Assembly (NCBI GenBank): GCA_051881415.1
Contig: JBJEPV010000118.1
Span: 1 to 9,174 of the forward strand
Length of the DNA: 9,174 bases
DNA from: Fimenecus sp051881415
Lineage (GTDB): Bacteria > Bacillota > Clostridia > Oscillospirales > Acutalibacteraceae
Reading direction: 5' to 3'
Shown here: positions 1-7,427 of the stretch, one piece after another
Numbering within the stretch: position 1 is the first letter of the stretch
Layout of the letters: the number at the start of each line of letters is the position of its first letter
Notes under the pieces: generated by a model
Told to the model about the DNA's origin: nothing
Databases searched by the model: none
Seen by the model: only the letters and a program-made list of their open reading frames with translations
Made by a program: the position numbers and the translations under genes

Positions 1-844
1 TTTGCTTGTAGCCGAACGATTTCACCGAAAAATCGGGGAAACGGTCGGTAATGCGGGAGTTAACTTCGCCGATGTTCAGACGTTTTGTGCGGCTCTTTTT
101 CAGTTGCTGCAAAACGAACGCTTCAATTTCCGCTTTTTGGGCGGAATCCTCCTGACAAATGCAAAGGGTGTTGCGGTGGGTATCGGGCACGATTTTAAAG
201 GCGTTAAAGGATTTTAAAAAGACCGAGAATTTGGAAAAGCCGTAGTTGCGTTCGTCAAAGTCGGGATATTTGCGCTGTAAGGCGTCTTTAATCACGCTGA
301 TTTGCACCCGCGCACCGACCTCCTTTTGCGAAAGCATGGAGAGGATTTCCATTTCGATTTCCTTGCGCGGTGTGATACTGCCGACGGCGCTGTCCGCAGA
401 ATCCATATCGCCGCTTAACACATCGAGGTAACGAAAGGAGTCGCACACATTGACAAACGCTTTCGGCGTTTTACTTTCACCCATACCGATGACCTGCTTG
501 CCCTCTTCCCGAAGGCGGGCGGCCAGGCGGGTAAAATCGCTGTCGCTCGAAGCGAGACAGAATACATCGACCTCTTTGCTGTATAAAATATCCATCGCGT
601 CGATAATCATGGCGGAGTCGGTGGAATTTTTGCCTTGGGTATAGGCGTACTGTTGCATCGGCATTAAGGCATATTTCGGCAACAGCGCTTTCCAGCTTTT
701 TGCCTGTTCGAGCGTCCAATCGCCGTAAATGCGTTTGATGGTCACGGTGCCGATGTCCTTTAACTCGTCAAATACCGTTTCGACATACTTGGGGGAAATG
801 TTGTCGGAATCTATGAGTAAAGCAATGTTCAAAGTGGTTTCCAT
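1..844 (-). CDS. NYN domain / LOTUS (OST-HTH) protein, partial at left edge
   Basis: Reading the minus strand from the ATG at 844 gives 281 codons with no stop before the window edge, so the C-terminus is missing. Residues 1 to about 145 form a NYN (PIN-like nuclease, LabA/DUF88) domain. It opens with ALLIDSDN (D12, D14, N15), followed by NSTDSAMIIDAM (D76, D82) and ASSDSDFTRLAARLREEG (D101, D103); these acidic residues are those that normally bind metal in the family. Residues about 160-230 form a LOTUS/OST-HTH domain (EILSMLSQKE to FKIV), and a second LOTUS copy appears to begin near 236. Proteins of this architecture are thought to bind and perhaps cleave RNA; the substrate here is unknown. 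The start is supported by AAAGGA seven bases upstream and a promoter further up. The gene is transcribed away from the sporulation operon, so no shared role is implied. Confidence 0.88.
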   Translation of the reverse strand, partial: METTLNIALLIDSDNISPKYVETVFDELKDIGTVTIKRIYGDWTLEQAKSWKALLPKYALMPMQQYAYTQGKNSTDSAMIIDAMDILYSKEVDVFCLASSDSDFTRLAARLREEGKQVIGMGESKTPKAFVNVCDSFRYLDVLSGDMDSADSAVGSITPRKEIEMEILSMLSQKEVGARVQISVIKDALQRKYPDFDERNYGFSKFSVFLKSFNAFKIVPDTHRNTLCICQEDSAQKAEIEAFVLQQLKKSRTKRLNIGEVNSRITDRFPDFSVKSFGYKQ

Positions 845-870
845 AATACAGTCCTTTCTGAATTGTATTC

Positions 871-899
871 AGTATAGCACAATTCCCGTTTTCTTGCAA
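871..899 (-). promoter_or_regulatory. Sigma-A-type promoter of the NYN-LOTUS gene
   Basis: On the minus strand the -35 box TTGCAA (894-899) and the -10 box TATACT (871-876) are 17 bases apart, and a TG dinucleotide one base before the -10 makes it an extended -10. The -10 lies about 27 bases upstream of the start codon. The -35 box and most of the spacer lie inside the 30-bp palindrome at 882-911. Confidence 0.7.
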
Positions 900-911
900 G
901 AAAACGGGAAT
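882..911. repeat. Perfect 30-bp palindrome, candidate operator
   Basis: The left arm ATTCCCGTTTTCTTG (882-896) is followed at once by its exact reverse complement (897-911), with no spacer. It sits between two divergent genes, so a terminator role is not expected, and neither side has a good T tract. Its centre, TTGCAA, serves as the -35 box of the minus-strand promoter, and its right edge lies 12 bases before the -35 of the plus-strand sigma-E-like promoter. A dimeric regulator binding here would be well placed to block the NYN promoter. This role is inferred; an inserted short repeat is the alternative. Confidence 0.6.
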
Positions 912-923
912 GACTTTCTTTTG

Positions 924-952
924 GCATATTGCGGACAGGAACTGCATATTTG
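924..952 (+). promoter_or_regulatory. Putative sigma-E (mother-cell) promoter of sipL-spoIVA
   Basis: GCATATT at 924-930 matches the Bacillus subtilis sigma-E -35 consensus KMATATT exactly. After a 14-base spacer, CATATTTG (945-952) matches the first four bases of the -10 consensus CATACAHT. This leaves a leader of about 25 bases before the ribosome binding site. A sigma-A reading (TTGGCA at 921-926 with CATATT at 945-950) is possible but poorer. Sigma-E control fits the known regulation of spoIVA and sipL in other spore formers. Confidence 0.6.
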
Positions 953-984
953 TTTTACAGAACAGAAAGCGAGGAGAGGTCAAA

Positions 985-2517
985 ATGGACTTTACGAAAC
1001 AGACAAACACCCTGTCGCGCCGACAAACGCTGTTGGAAGCCACGGCAGAACAGCCCGTAGACTGCGACATCACCCTGCCCGAATACTTCCCGGACGCGGT
1101 ACGGGTTTTGAAATGCAACTTAACCCCGCGCATTACCGCCGTGCAAGGCGCCGCCGACCGCGTGACCGCCGAGGGCTCCGCGCTGTTGCGCATTTTGTAT
1201 GTCAGTGAGGAAAACACCGTGCGGTGCTTTGAGCAAAATGTAGCGTTTTCAAAGTACGCCGAAGGCAATGTGCCGACCGCGGCGTGCGTTTCGGCGACGG
1301 CGAAAACAGAATATGTCAACTGCCGTGTGCAGTCCCCGCGGCGTTTGGATATTCACGGCAGTATTTGCATTGCGTTCAGCGTGTACGCGAAAGCGGACAC
1401 TGCCTTTCTGTGCGCCGGTTCGGGCGACGGGGTACAGATGCGTAAAAAAACGGTTTCCTGCACAAACCTGCTCGGTTGCGCGGAAAAATTATTCCGCTTG
1501 GGCGAGACCTTGGAATTGGGCTCGGCAAAACCGTCGATTGCACAGATTGTGAAATGCGAGGCAACGGCACTTTTGGAGGATGTGAAGCCCGTAACGGGAA
1601 AAGTGCTCATCAAAGGCGAACTGATTTTGCGTACGCTTTACATAGCCGATAACGACACCGGCACTTTGGAGATGATGGAGCATTCCTTACCCATCAGCCA
1701 AATTACGGAGGCGGACGGCGCAGAAGAGGGCTGTGTAACGGACTGTGCGCTGACGGTTTCGAGTGTGGAAATTGCCGCAAAAACCGACGCAACGGGCGCG
1801 CTTCGGCTGTTGGACGCGAGCATTTGCATTTGCGCAAAACTGCAATTCTTCGGGGATATGGAAACCGACATCGTATTGGACGCTTATTCCACGCTGTACC
1901 CGTTGGAACTGAAAAAGCAAACCGTGGAACTGCGGCACATTTGCGACAAATGCACGGATACCTATCTTTGCCGCGGAAACTTGGATATTGCAAGCCTCGG
2001 CATGCAACAGGTTTCGGACGTTACCTGTGTGGGCTTTACGCAAAAAGCCGCCGTCGCGGACGGTACGCTCACGGTAGAGGGCACGGTAACCGTCGGGATT
2101 TTGTATTTAGACCGCGAACACCAATGGGGCTACACCGAGCGCAATTTTGACTACACCTACAAGCGCGTGACGGCGGCAAGCGGCGAAAATCTGCAATGCA
2201 CGCCGCACATCACTCTAAGCGGCATCGGCTTTGTATTAAACGGAGAAAACACCTTAGAGGTACGCGCGGAATTGGACATCAGCGCCGTGATTTTTTCGGT
2301 GCAGACACAGCAAATTACCGCCGACATCCTTTTGGATACGGAAAATCAAAAGCGGCAAACGCAGGCGGCGCTGACCATTTATTTTGCGCAGGCGGGCGAA
2401 AGCGTTTGGGACATTGCCTGCCGCTATAACACGACTGCCGATGCGATTTTGACGCAAAATGCGCTGGGCGGCGACACCCTGACGGAAAATCGCAAGCTGT
2501 TAATTCCGAGAGTTTGA
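985..2517 (+). CDS. sipL: SipL-like SPOCS-LysM spore coat morphogenesis protein
   Basis: The predicted protein has 510 residues. It carries repeated SPOCS (DUF3794) domains: one at about 25-140, beginning VDCDITLPEYFPDAVRVL; one at about 175-300; and one at about 325-445 (CRGNLDI, then TVEGTVTVGILYLDRE). A LysM domain lies at 465-510 (YFAQAGESVWDIACRYNTTA, ending LLIPRV). In Clostridioides difficile, SipL of this architecture binds SpoIVA through its LysM domain and is needed for coat encasement of the forespore; Bacillus SpoVID is the functional counterpart. There is no signal peptide, as expected for a mother-cell cytosolic protein. The ATG at 985 is chosen over an in-frame ATG at 910 because GAGGAGAGG precedes it, and because 910 would lie upstream of the promoter. 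The stop is 14 bases before the spoIVA start, which supports an operon. The protein is unusually cysteine-rich, with 20 Cys including HICDKC at 318-323. Confidence 0.87.
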   Translation: MDFTKQTNTLSRRQTLLEATAEQPVDCDITLPEYFPDAVRVLKCNLTPRITAVQGAADRVTAEGSALLRILYVSEENTVRCFEQNVAFSKYAEGNVPTAACVSATAKTEYVNCRVQSPRRLDIHGSICIAFSVYAKADTAFLCAGSGDGVQMRKKTVSCTNLLGCAEKLFRLGETLELGSAKPSIAQIVKCEATALLEDVKPVTGKVLIKGELILRTLYIADNDTGTLEMMEHSLPISQITEADGAEEGCVTDCALTVSSVEIAAKTDATGALRLLDASICICAKLQFFGDMETDIVLDAYSTLYPLELKKQTVELRHICDKCTDTYLCRGNLDIASLGMQQVSDVTCVGFTQKAAVADGTLTVEGTVTVGILYLDREHQWGYTERNFDYTYKRVTAASGENLQCTPHITLSGIGFVLNGENTLEVRAELDISAVIFSVQTQQITADILLDTENQKRQTQAALTIYFAQAGESVWDIACRYNTTADAILTQNALGGDTLTENRKLLIPRV

Positions 2518-2531
2518 GGAGGGACGGAAAA

Positions 2532-4010
2532 ATGGAAAATCGAAGCATTTATAAAGATATTGCCGCCCGCACGAACGGCGATATTTACGTCGGCGTGGTC
2601 GGCCCCGTGCGCACGGGGAAATCCACCTTTATCAAACGGTTTATGGATACGCTCGTGTTGCCGCATATTTCGGACGAAGCCATGCACACGCGCGCAGTTG
2701 ACGAACTGCCGCAATCCTCGGCGGGGCGGACGATTATGACAACCGAGCCGAAATTCATCCCCGAAAATGCCGTGGAGGTGCATCTGCCCGACAACGCCGC
2801 ATTTTCCGTGCGTATGATAGACTGCGTGGGCTACATTGTGCCCGGCTCATTGGGCTATGTGGAGGGCGATAAGCCCCGCATGGTGCGCACGCCGTGGTCG
2901 GAGGAGGAAATGCCCTTTGACCGCGCGGCGGAAATCGGCACGCAAAAGGTAATTAACGAACATTCCACCATCGGGTTGGTCGTGACAACGGACGGCAGTA
3001 TTTCCGACATTCCGCGTGCGGATTACGAAGAAGCAGAGGCCCGCGTCATTCGGGAATTGCAGGCGCTCGGCAAGCCCTTTGTGGTGCTGTTGAACTGCAC
3101 CTATCCGCAGTCGGACAGTGCGCGGCTTTTGTCGGAACAGTTAAGCGAAAAATATGCCGTACCCGTGATGCCCGTCAACTGCTTGGAACTGACGGAAAGC
3201 GATATTAAAGAGATTTTAACACAAGTTTTATTTGAATTTCCCATTCGGGAAATTGCCGTGGATTTTCCGCAATGGCTGGTATCTTTGCCGCCCGAGCACA
3301 AACTGCGCGCGACGGTATACGGCGCGGTCGGCACGGCGTGCGACAAAATGAATTTGGTACGCGATGTCGCCGTCTTGACGGAGGAATTGAAAGGCTGTGA
3401 ATACATCACAGACGCAAAAATCGCATCTATGCAGTTGGGGCAAGGCACGGCTTGGATATCGGTCACGATGAACGGCGATTTGTTCTACCGCGTGCTTTCG
3501 GAAAAAACGGGATTGGAAATTGACGGCGAGCAAGGCTTAATTACACAAATGTGCGCACTCGCCGCGGTGAAAAAAGAGTACGAAAAACTCAAATCCGCCC
3601 TCGACGAAGTGGAGGCGACGGGCTACGGCATTGTGATGCCGACCATTGACGAACTGACGCTTGACGAGCCCGAGATTGTCAAGCAGGGCGGGCGTTACGG
3701 CGTGAAGCTTTCCGCTTCGGCACCGTCCATTCATATGCTGAAAGCCAACATTCAAACCGAGGTCGCGCCGATTGTCGGCAGTGAAAGTCAGTCGGAGGAA
3801 TTGGTGCGGTATTTGCTTAAAGGGTTTGAGGAAGACCCGAAAAAGATTTGGGAATCCAACATTTTCGGCACTTCTTTGCATGAACTTGTCAACGAGGGGC
3901 TACGCAGTAAACTGTTCCATATGCCCGCCGACGCGCGTATGAAATTGCAGGAAACGCTGGAACGCGTGATAAACGAAGGCTGTAACGGCTTGATTTGTAT
4001 TATTTTGTAA
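2532..4010 (+). CDS. spoIVA: Stage IV sporulation protein A, coat basement-layer ATPase
   Basis: The ATG at 2532 gives 492 residues, the same length as Bacillus subtilis SpoIVA. The Walker A motif GPVRTGKST spans 24-32 (K30). The tandem threonines T70-T71 match the sensor threonines of the Bacillus protein, and RMIDCVG places the Walker B aspartate at D97. The protein ends with the family's characteristic GLICIIL. SpoIVA hydrolyses ATP to polymerise irreversibly on the outer forespore membrane, forming the platform for coat assembly. A start six codons earlier, at 2514, overlaps the end of sipL but lacks a proper ribosome binding site. GAGGAGGGA lies just upstream of 2532 and overlaps the sipL stop codon, so translation of the two genes may be coupled. 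Transcription probably comes from the sigma-E-like promoter ahead of sipL. All key residues are intact. Confidence 0.97.
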   Translation: MENRSIYKDIAARTNGDIYVGVVGPVRTGKSTFIKRFMDTLVLPHISDEAMHTRAVDELPQSSAGRTIMTTEPKFIPENAVEVHLPDNAAFSVRMIDCVGYIVPGSLGYVEGDKPRMVRTPWSEEEMPFDRAAEIGTQKVINEHSTIGLVVTTDGSISDIPRADYEEAEARVIRELQALGKPFVVLLNCTYPQSDSARLLSEQLSEKYAVPVMPVNCLELTESDIKEILTQVLFEFPIREIAVDFPQWLVSLPPEHKLRATVYGAVGTACDKMNLVRDVAVLTEELKGCEYITDAKIASMQLGQGTAWISVTMNGDLFYRVLSEKTGLEIDGEQGLITQMCALAAVKKEYEKLKSALDEVEATGYGIVMPTIDELTLDEPEIVKQGGRYGVKLSASAPSIHMLKANIQTEVAPIVGSESQSEELVRYLLKGFEEDPKKIWESNIFGTSLHELVNEGLRSKLFHMPADARMKLQETLERVINEGCNGLICIIL

Positions 4011-4023
4011 CGCGTATAAAGAA

Positions 4024-4066
4024 TGTGCCCTCTGTGCAACAAACACAGAGGGCACACGGTTTTTTT
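4024..4066 (+). terminator. Intrinsic terminator of the sipL-spoIVA operon
   Basis: A perfect 13-bp stem (TGTGCCCTCTGTG at 4024-4036 with its complement at 4044-4056) encloses a 7-base loop. After three bases comes a run of seven T (4060-4066). It starts 14 bases after the spoIVA stop. The convergent gene's stop at 4074 lies close by, so the hairpin may also work on the minus strand, but the T tract there is poor. Confidence 0.92.
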
Positions 4067-4073
4067 CGGAATT

Positions 4074-5054
4074 TTAGGCTTGTGTAAAGTCGGAATACAG
4101 AATGTCGGTGGTCGTCTGACCGGTGCTTTGCATGGTTAGACTCGTCATCTTGAATTCTAAATCCATATCATTGACATAATGCAGTTTTATAGACTCGATA
4201 CCGCTGTCGGACAGTACCACTGTCAGCAAAATGTCAGACACGGTGCTTTGATAGGAGTTGACACGCATACCCGTACTGCCGACCTGCTCTTGGAATGCGG
4301 CAGAAATCTCCGCCTCGGTCGGGAAGGCATTGGTCACCTTTGCAAGGCTTTGCGTACCGTTTTTCTGCGGATTTTGACAATCCTGCAAACGGAAATACAA
4401 GGTATTCCCTTCCTGATAATACTGCTGCACATCTGCGGCGGTCAAACGGAATGCCTGCAAATCAAACCGCCCAACCGGACGCGCATCCGCCGCCTGCACC
4501 GTATAGGTTTCTTGCCCAACGCCGAGGAATGCGCCGAACACCGAATTGACATCTGCATTCGGGTCAACGGATTGAATGACCTTGTTCAAAACAGAAGTTG
4601 CACTCCCCACATCCACATCCTCGGACAGCGCGCAGTTCCCGCTGACGGTATATCCGCCCGCCGCGGCACTTGCCGTTTGCGCGCAAACCAGCGAAACGGC
4701 CTCCTCCAACGCATAAATCGGCGGCCCGATAACCTCGCGTTCGCCCGTGTCTAAATGCAACACAACTTTGTTGCGCCGCCCGGACGCCATTTGCAAAACA
4801 TACCGCGCGTCCACGGCGTTTAGCTTGCCGTCTTCATTGCAATCAAGCGCAGGGAAACGCGCCGCATCATAGGTACGCATACCTGCGCCAATCTGCAAAA
4901 ACATACGCGCATCGACAGCCGTGATTATTGCATCCTCGTTAAAATCGCCGATATAACAGCAATTTTCCGCAAGCGGCTCTTGCGCAAAGCAAGGCAATAC
5001 CAACACGCCAAACAACATGGTGCAACTCAAAAATACCGCAATTATTTTTTTCAT
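4074..5054 (-). CDS. Secreted protein with N-terminal type I dockerin
   Basis: The predicted protein has 326 residues. Residues 1-24 look like a signal peptide: MKK, a hydrophobic core IIAVFLSCTMLFGVLVL, then PCFA. A dockerin-type double calcium-binding repeat follows at about 36-92. Repeat one begins GDFNEDAIITAVDA (D37, N39, D41, D48) and repeat two DCNEDGKLNAVDA (D71, N73, D75, D82). Dockerins bind cohesins and anchor proteins to cellulosome-like complexes; no cohesin or carbohydrate enzyme domain is visible here. Residues about 95-326 are not recognised; the C-terminus is rich in Thr/Ser and short beta-like segments. Placing the dockerin first is unusual, as it is mostly C-terminal. The start at 5054 is preferred because it begins the signal peptide and has GAGGGG upstream; starts at 5171 and 5075 would lie upstream of the promoter or lack a ribosome binding site. 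It has its own promoter and is not in the recD2 operon. Confidence 0.85.
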   Translation of the reverse strand: MKKIIAVFLSCTMLFGVLVLPCFAQEPLAENCCYIGDFNEDAIITAVDARMFLQIGAGMRTYDAARFPALDCNEDGKLNAVDARYVLQMASGRRNKVVLHLDTGEREVIGPPIYALEEAVSLVCAQTASAAAGGYTVSGNCALSEDVDVGSATSVLNKVIQSVDPNADVNSVFGAFLGVGQETYTVQAADARPVGRFDLQAFRLTAADVQQYYQEGNTLYFRLQDCQNPQKNGTQSLAKVTNAFPTEAEISAAFQEQVGSTGMRVNSYQSTVSDILLTVVLSDSGIESIKLHYVNDMDLEFKMTSLTMQSTGQTTTDILYSDFTQA

Positions 5055-5087
5055 TTTGAAATACGCCCCTCTCATTTTGGTAAAATC

Positions 5088-5116
5088 AGTATAGCATAGG
5101 AAAAATATTCTGTCAA
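5088..5116 (-). promoter_or_regulatory. Strong sigma-A promoter of the dockerin gene
   Basis: On the minus strand a consensus -35 TTGACA (5111-5116) stands 17 bases from the -10 TATACT (5088-5093), with a TG one base ahead of the -10. It is 33 bases upstream of the chosen start at 5054, which supports that start over the longer reading to 5171. Confidence 0.87.
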
Positions 5117-5181
5117 CCGTAGACCGATTTTCACACGCAGACCGTATATGCACCGCCGGGAAAAACGACACGGTGCAAGCA

Positions 5182-5210
5182 AAAAGTCCCCTTTCGGCAA
5201 GGGGACTTTT
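5182..5210 (-). terminator. Intrinsic terminator of recD2
   Basis: A perfect 12-bp stem (AAAAGTCCCCTT at 5182-5193 with its complement at 5199-5210) encloses a 5-base loop. On the minus strand it follows the recD2 stop by 12 bases and ends in a T run. The plus-strand side is also T-rich, so it could work in both directions. It separates recD2 from the dockerin gene downstream. Confidence 0.88.
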
Positions 5211-5222
5211 GTTTTCGAGTTG

Positions 5223-7427
5223 TTATTCTGTTAAAAAGGTTTTGAGCGCCGAATAGCGGCGGGTTTTTTTATCGTTTTCCACCATTTTTTGGATTTCCGC
5301 ACGCGTGCCGACCAAAATCAGCAGTTGTTTTGCGCGCGTTACGGCGGTATACAACAGATTGCGGTAGCAAAGGTTCGGCAAAACCGACACCACGGGCATA
5401 ATCACCGCGGAAAATTCGCTGCCCTGACTTTTGTGCACCGTCACGGCATAGGCAAGCTCCACATCGGTCATCTGCTCTTTGGCAAGCACGGCGCTGCGGT
5501 CGTCAAAACAAATCTGCACGGTTTCGGTGTGGATGTCGATATTTTCAATCACGCCGATGTCGCCGTTGAAAATCCCGTCGCCCGTTTCGCCGTCCGGTTT
5601 TTCCCAAGTGATGTTATAGTTATTTTTGGTCTGCATGACCTTGTCGCCCACACGGAAGGTGCGAAAGCCAACGGTCAATTCCTTTTTCTCATCGGCGGGG
5701 GGATTGACAAGGTCCTGCAAAATTTTGTTGAGATGCACCGTACCCGTCTCGCCCTTTTTTGAGGGGCAAAGCACCTGAATATCGTTTTGCGGCGAAAATT
5801 TGTAGGCTTCGGGCAGACGCTTTGCATAAAGCGCGGCAATCGTTTGCGATGCCGCATAGGGATTTGGGCGTTCCATAAAGAAGAAATCGCCGTCTTTGCG
5901 GTCTACATCGGGCATTTCGCCCGCGACAATGCGGTGGGCGTTTAAGACAATCAAACTGCCCATTGCCTGACGGAATACCTCTGTCAGTTCCACCACGGGC
6001 AAAAGTCCGCTGGCAATTAAATCCGCAAGCACATTCCCCGCGCCCACGGGCGGCAGTTGGTCGCTGTCGCCGACCATAATCAAGCGGCAACCGAACGGCA
6101 ACGCCTGCATCAAACTTGCAAACAGGCTGATGTCCACCATCGAAAGCTCGTCCAGCACCAACACCTCACATTCGAGCGGGTTGCGCAAATTCCGCTTGAA
6201 CACAGGGCGGTCATGTTCGTCCCACTCGACCTCCAACAGGCGGTGCATGGTTTTTGCCTCGCGGCCGGTCAGTTCCGTCATACGCTTGGCGGCGCGCCCT
6301 GTCGGCGCGGCAAGGGCTATGTCTAAGCCTTGCTGTTCAAACAGCCTTAAAATCCCGTTTAGCGTGGTGGTTTTACCTGTGCCGGGGCCGCCTGTCAAAA
6401 TAAGTACCCCGCGCGAAACCGCGGTTTTGATGGCTTCGCGCTGGGTTTCGGCATAGGTGATGCCGTCTTGCATTTCTTGCTTTTCAATATCCTTATCCAG
6501 CGTTTCGCACTGCGGCGGCGGAAAACGCAACAGAATTTTCATACGGTCGGCAATCGTTTTTTCGTCACGGTAGGCACTTGTTAAGAAAATAAATTCCCGC
6601 CCGTTCAGTTCCTTTGCCGTCAGCGCCCCCGACGAGGTCAGGGTGTCGATTTGAATATCCACCGCCTCTTCGCCCACAGAAAGATAGTCCGCCGCAATTC
6701 TCAGCAGTTTTTCGCGCGGAATACAGGTGTGGCCGTTGGAATACAAATTCTGCCGCACGATATGGGTAATCCCCGCCCGCACGCGAAAATCGCTTTCGGG
6801 CGGATTGGGAAGCGCGTCGGCAATCGCTTCGGCACGCTCAAAGCCGATACCCGTGTCTGCATCACACAGTTCAAACGGATTTTTCGTCACGCGCTCCACG
6901 GCATTCGAGCCGAACGCCTCGTAAGCGGCGATGCATTCACGCGGCGACATACCGTAAGTTTCGAGCGCAATCATAATATTGCGCACGGCAAACTGCTTTT
7001 TAAAGCTCGCCTGCATTTTTTCCGCTTTTTCAAGGGAAATGCCCTTAATGGTCGCCAATTTTTTCGGCTCGTTTTCTAACACATCAAAGGCATTTTCGCC
7101 GAATTTTTCAATAATCTTTTGCGCCGTGGCAGGGCCGATCCCCTTCACCGCCCCCGCGGCAAGGTAGTTATATAACTGCTCGGCGGTGGCGGGCATTTCG
7201 CGTTCGAATGCCTCGACCTTAAACTGCCGCCCGAAAGTGGAATGAAAAGTCCACATGCCCGACAGTCGCACGCTTTCGCCGACGGAGATGTCGGAAAAAG
7301 TGCCGACGGCGGTAATCAACTCGTCATCGCACCCAACCTCCAAAACCGTATATCCGTTTTGCTCGTTTCGGAATTTAATATCCTCCACCGTGCCCTGCAA
7401 AATTTCCGTTTGTACTTCCTCGCTCAT
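5223..7427 (-). CDS. recD2: RecD2-type ATP-dependent DNA helicase (SF1B, 5'-3')
   Basis: The predicted protein has 734 residues and matches the RecD2/YrrC family, found in bacteria where RecD acts without RecBC. An N-terminal OB-like region (about 5-75) is followed by helix-hairpin-helix modules (about 80-205; KGIGPATAQKI, IKGISLEKAEKM). The SF1 helicase motifs are intact: TYAETQREAI (324-333), Walker A GGPGTGKT (346-353, K352), DELS (426-429), GDSDQLPPVGAG (453-464), EVFRQA (483-488), the AVTVHKSQGSEF block (661-672) and YTAVTRAKQLL (693-703). The family unwinds DNA 5' to 3' and takes part in DNA repair and replication-fork restart. Its start codon overlaps the stop of the upstream small membrane-protein gene in an ATGA arrangement, so translational coupling is likely; AAGGA is also present about ten bases upstream. 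No promoter was seen directly ahead of it. Confidence 0.96.
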   Translation of the reverse strand: MSEEVQTEILQGTVEDIKFRNEQNGYTVLEVGCDDELITAVGTFSDISVGESVRLSGMWTFHSTFGRQFKVEAFEREMPATAEQLYNYLAAGAVKGIGPATAQKIIEKFGENAFDVLENEPKKLATIKGISLEKAEKMQASFKKQFAVRNIMIALETYGMSPRECIAAYEAFGSNAVERVTKNPFELCDADTGIGFERAEAIADALPNPPESDFRVRAGITHIVRQNLYSNGHTCIPREKLLRIAADYLSVGEEAVDIQIDTLTSSGALTAKELNGREFIFLTSAYRDEKTIADRMKILLRFPPPQCETLDKDIEKQEMQDGITYAETQREAIKTAVSRGVLILTGGPGTGKTTTLNGILRLFEQQGLDIALAAPTGRAAKRMTELTGREAKTMHRLLEVEWDEHDRPVFKRNLRNPLECEVLVLDELSMVDISLFASLMQALPFGCRLIMVGDSDQLPPVGAGNVLADLIASGLLPVVELTEVFRQAMGSLIVLNAHRIVAGEMPDVDRKDGDFFFMERPNPYAASQTIAALYAKRLPEAYKFSPQNDIQVLCPSKKGETGTVHLNKILQDLVNPPADEKKELTVGFRTFRVGDKVMQTKNNYNITWEKPDGETGDGIFNGDIGVIENIDIHTETVQICFDDRSAVLAKEQMTDVELAYAVTVHKSQGSEFSAVIMPVVSVLPNLCYRNLLYTAVTRAKQLLILVGTRAEIQKMVENDKKTRRYSALKTFLTE

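Noticed and set aside
910..984. Longer N-terminus for the sipL-like gene from ATG 910
   Set aside because: This start overlaps the palindrome and lies upstream of the sigma-E-like promoter, and it lacks a ribosome binding site; 985 has GAGGAGAGG and begins the recognisable family sequence.
768..1319. A 183-codon minus-strand frame across the divergent promoter region
   Set aside because: It spans the promoters, the palindrome and the start of the sipL-like gene, and shows no protein family features.
4179..4754. A 191-codon plus-strand frame opposite the dockerin gene
   Set aside because: It is antisense to a gene with a clear signal peptide, dockerin motifs, promoter and ribosome binding site; its own translation shows no domain.
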